This document shows, piece after piece, positions 61,749 to 64,000 of a stretch of DNA of 64,000 bases; within the stretch, counting starts at the first letter, position 1, and every line of letters starts with the position of its first letter. The stretch lies in assembly GCA_030584025.1 (NCBI GenBank), contig CP129487.1, forward strand, positions 1,798,001-1,862,000, read 5' to 3'. The position numbers were made by a program, and so were the translations under genes. This DNA comes from Cyclobacteriaceae bacterium. Its GTDB lineage: Bacteria; Bacteroidota; Bacteroidia; Cytophagales; Cyclobacteriaceae. The notes under the pieces are model-generated. The model ran no database searches, was not told the DNA's origin, and worked only from the letters and a program-made list of their open reading frames with translations.

Positions 61749-62537
61749 ATGAATACCGCATTAGAAATACATGACCTTACCGTTGCCTTCGATCGCAAAC
61801 CTGTGCTCTGGAATATCGATTTGTTAGTTCCGCAAGGAAAACTTGTTGGGATCATCGGTCCAAATGGAGCTGGTAAATCAACGCTTATTAAAGCAGCTAT
61901 GGGTATACTCCCACTCAGCAGCGGATTTGTAAAACTTTTTGATAAACCGCTGAACGAGATACGCGACCGAGTGAGTTACGTACCACAACGCGAGTCTGTC
62001 GATTGGGATTTTCCGGCTTCTGTGATGGATGTGGTGTTGATGGGGCGTTACGCGAAACTAGGTTTGTTCAAACGTCCGCGCAAAGCGGATAAAGATGTGG
62101 CCATGGATTGCTTGAAAAAGGTTGGCATGGAAGGGTTTATCAACCGACAGATATCGCAGCTTTCTGGCGGGCAACAACAGCGAACGTTTTTAGCACGTGC
62201 ATTGGCGCAACAGGCTGATTTGTATTTTATGGATGAACCTTTTGCCGGTGTGGATGCGGCCACCGAAAAAGCAATTGTTACACTGCTTCGGGAAATGACC
62301 GCTCAAAATAAAACGGTCATTGTAGTGCATCACGATCTTCAATCGGTAAGCCAGTATTTTGATTGGGTGGTGATGTTGAACACACGCCTCGTAGCATCGG
62401 GTCCAACTGAAACAACGTTTACAACCGAAAACCTGGAATCAACCTATGGTGGTAAATTAACCTTGCTCACCGATGTAGCCGATTTGATGCGAAGAGAGGA
62501 CTATCCAAGCCGCGAAGAAAATGTGTTGAAGCCATGA
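61749..62537 (+). CDS. Metal ABC transporter ATP-binding protein
   Basis: The 262-aa ATPase has Walker A GIIGPNGAGKSTLIKAAMG (about 34-52), a Q-loop in VSYVPQRESVDWDFP typical of the metal-uptake (TroB/ZnuC/SitB) clade, the signature QLSGGQQQRTFLARAL, Walker B LYFMDEPFAGVD, and H-loop VVHHDLQSV. It follows the binding protein by 12 bp and overlaps the permease start by 4 bp. Confidence 0.95.
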   Translation: MNTALEIHDLTVAFDRKPVLWNIDLLVPQGKLVGIIGPNGAGKSTLIKAAMGILPLSSGFVKLFDKPLNEIRDRVSYVPQRESVDWDFPASVMDVVLMGRYAKLGLFKRPRKADKDVAMDCLKKVGMEGFINRQISQLSGGQQQRTFLARALAQQADLYFMDEPFAGVDAATEKAIVTLLREMTAQNKTVIVVHHDLQSVSQYFDWVVMLNTRLVASGPTETTFTTENLESTYGGKLTLLTDVADLMRREDYPSREENVLKP

Positions 62538-63826
62538 ATACGCTGTGGGAATTTTTGTCGTTCAGTGATCCGAACATCCGCTACGTGGCACTTGGTTCAA
62601 TTTTGCTTACAGCCAGCTCAGCATTGGTAGGGTCTTTTACTTTTCTCAACAAAAAATCGTTGGTGGGCGATGCCATTGCCCATGCTGTCTTACCCGGTAT
62701 TTGTCTCGGGTTTATTATGACCGGCACAAAAAATCCGGTAGCCTTGATCATTGGCGCTTTTGTTACCGGCTGGATTTCAGTTGTATTGGTAGAGTACATC
62801 ACCAATAAAACAAGAATCAAGGAAGATACAGCCATCGGATTAATTCTGTCAGTTTTTTTTGGTATTGGCATTCTGATGCTTACCGTGATTCAAAAAAGCG
62901 GCAACGCATCACAATCCGGTTTAGATCATTTCTTATTTGGAAAGGCAGCTTCCCTCGTGGGCAGCGATTTAATCACCTTCAGTGCAGTGGCCATTATTCT
63001 GGTCATTATGGTATTTCTTTTGTTTAAAGAATTTTCAGTGCTGGCTTTTGATAAGGATTATGCCCGATCAATTGGTTTGCCGGTAAAAGCAATTGAGCTT
63101 GTTCTTACTTCGTTGATTGTGTTGGCTGTGGTTATCGGCATTCAGGCGGTTGGTGTTGTGCTCATGGCGGCCATTTTAATTACACCTGCTGCGGCCGCAC
63201 GATTCTGGACTGACAAAATCGCGGTGATGTTTTTACTGGCAAGCATCTTTGGGGCCGTCAGCGGGCTCAGTGGCGCATTTATTTCTTACACAGCCCCAGC
63301 CATGCCCACCGGACCGTGGATTGTTATTGTGATATCAACCATCGCCTTTATCTCGTTCTTTATGGCTCCGGGGCGTGGTGTAATCGGTCGGTATTGGCGG
63401 CAACGCAGACTACGGAAAATGATCAATGAAGAAAACGTATTAAAAATTCTGTATCAGTTAGGCGAAGAGAGTAAGCATTTCTTTATTCCGCGGTTAACCG
63501 ATGAAATTATACGAAGACGTTTTTATGATAAGCAAACCCTGCTGAACATTTTAAAGCGACTAACCCGACAGGGATATATTGAACGCACACGAAATGTTTG
63601 GGCATTAACAGAGGAAGGAAAAAATCGGGCACAACGTGTAGTTAAAATTCACCGCTTGTGGGAGTTGTACCTCACTACCTACATGCACATCGCGCCCGAT
63701 CATGTTCACGAAGATGCTGACACCATAGAACACTTGCTGACACCCGAACTGGAAGAGCGACTGGAAAAACTATTGGGCTATCCGAAAGTGGACCCGCACC
63801 AATCGACTATACCGTACAACAATTAA
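62534..63826 (+). CDS. Metal ABC transporter permease fused to a C-terminal DtxR-like metal-sensing domain
   Basis: Residues about 1-285 are an ABC-3 family permease with eight or nine helices (SSALVGSFTFLNKKSLVGDA, LITPAAAARFWTDKIAVMFL). After a basic linker (GRYWRQRRLRKM), residues about 298-430 resemble a whole iron-dependent-repressor unit. It has a winged helix (IPRLTDEIIRRRFYDKQTLL, YIERTRNVWALTEEGK) and the dimerisation/metal domain KIHRLWELYLTTYMHIAPDH, HEDADTIEHLL, GYPKVDPH. The same ligand pattern is seen in the repressor encoded first in the operon. A likely role is metal-dependent control of transport at the membrane, by inference. Such fusions exist in Bacteroidota. Confidence 0.9.
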   Translation: MNTLWEFLSFSDPNIRYVALGSILLTASSALVGSFTFLNKKSLVGDAIAHAVLPGICLGFIMTGTKNPVALIIGAFVTGWISVVLVEYITNKTRIKEDTAIGLILSVFFGIGILMLTVIQKSGNASQSGLDHFLFGKAASLVGSDLITFSAVAIILVIMVFLLFKEFSVLAFDKDYARSIGLPVKAIELVLTSLIVLAVVIGIQAVGVVLMAAILITPAAAARFWTDKIAVMFLLASIFGAVSGLSGAFISYTAPAMPTGPWIVIVISTIAFISFFMAPGRGVIGRYWRQRRLRKMINEENVLKILYQLGEESKHFFIPRLTDEIIRRRFYDKQTLLNILKRLTRQGYIERTRNVWALTEEGKNRAQRVVKIHRLWELYLTTYMHIAPDHVHEDADTIEHLLTPELEERLEKLLGYPKVDPHQSTIPYNN

Positions 63827-63847
63827 CAATTAGGAATTAACAATTAG
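63821..63847. repeat. Two direct copies of AATTAACAATTAG
   Basis: The 13-mer occurs at 63821-63833 and 63835-63847, one base apart, between the permease stop and the next start. It is AT-rich and could derive from replication slippage or a dispersed element. No function is evident. Confidence 0.6.
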
Positions 63848-63853
63848 CAATAT

Positions 63854-64000
63854 ATGGATAAGGAGAACGTGATACTGGTTAAGTCTTATCAATTCGGTTT
63901 GCGGATTGTGAAGCTGCACCTTCACTTATCCAAGGGATTGAAGCAATTTGAAATCTCAAGCCAGGTTTTACGAAGTGGAACATCTATTGGAGCAAATATT
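63854..64000 (+). CDS. Four-helix-bundle (S23-type) protein, 3' truncated by the window
   Basis: From ATG 63854 the frame reads MDKENVILVKSYQFGLRIVK, with QVLRSGTSIGANI at the window end. The pattern SYQFGLRIVKLHLHL...LRSGTSIGAN is typical of the 23S-rRNA-intervening-sequence/S23 four-helix-bundle family. That family is also found widely as free genes of unknown function in Bacteroidota. Only 49 codons are inside the window. Confidence 0.75.
   Translation, partial: MDKENVILVKSYQFGLRIVKLHLHLSKGLKQFEISSQVLRSGTSIGANI

Noticed and set aside
1..64000. tRNA, rRNA, transposase, prophage or CRISPR features
   Set aside because: No cloverleaf-like, rRNA-like, transposase, integrase, phage structural or short-period repeat-spacer sequence was recognised on reading the window.

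Overview
The window looks like chromosomal DNA of a member of the Bacteroidota, most likely order Cytophagales. Indicators: a giant secreted protein ending in a gliding-motility / type IX secretion type B C-terminal domain, a GTP-type PEP carboxykinase, OmpH/LptE/SecG genes of Bacteroidota type, a topoisomerase IV A subunit with a charged tail, promoters of the form TTG-N19/20-TAnnTTTG, and few Shine-Dalgarno sequences. No rRNA, tRNA, CRISPR array, transposase or integrase was seen.

Layout. 1-7.6 kb (minus strand): 3'-truncated nSTAND NTPase with the start of a possible WD40-type region; a 1050-aa transporter-HEAT-cyclic-nucleotide-binding fusion; an OmpH/Skp-like chaperone; a hypothetical gene; a gamma-carbonic-anhydrase-like hexapeptide protein. 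7.7-12.3 kb (plus): tight cluster miaB, sigma-54 activator, lptE, a TPR-like gene, secG. 12.3-21.6 kb: hypothetical gene, groES-groEL, TerB-like protein, OPT peptide transporter, sodium:solute symporter, pckG. 21.8-23.6 kb: small exported proteins, including an M15 peptidase.

23.6-27.1 kb is an AT-richer accessory island. An N-terminal-nucleophile amide hydrolase and an OLD-like ATPase-TOPRIM gene are each bounded by inverted GTTGG(T/C)(G/A)GC boxes, with a large nested palindrome between them. The topology resembles integron gene cassettes, without an integrase here. 27.1-42.5 kb: glycerol module glpK, glpD and glpF, split by an 11.2-kb plus-strand gene for a 3727-aa beta-helix/CARDB adhesin-like protein containing about 3.4 nearly identical tandem copies of a 1305-bp unit.

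42.6-52 kb: tex; a second accessory spot (45.0-46.9 kb) with a translationally coupled ATPase plus stand-alone TOPRIM-like gene and a decayed toxin-antitoxin-like pair; then topoisomerase IV genes parC and parE. 52-60.1 kb: membrane desaturase/hydroxylase, lipoprotein, ArsC-fold protein without its cysteine, 3-hydroxybutyryl-CoA dehydrogenase, CheY-like regulator, mscL, a frameshifted DUF4174 gene, a DUF3108 protein, dapD, a glycosyltransferase. 60.1-63.8 kb: a metal-uptake operon (DtxR/MntR regulator, binding lipoprotein, ATPase, permease) preceded by a DtxR-type operator. Its permease carries its own C-terminal DtxR-like metal-sensing domain. The window ends inside a four-helix-bundle (S23-type) gene.

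The best candidates for under-described biology are the cassette-like island at 23.6-27.1 kb, the split ATPase/TOPRIM pair at 45.1-46.6 kb, the permease-DtxR fusion with its operator, and the out-of-register recent amplification in the adhesin. All assignments come from reading the sequence; no database search was run.
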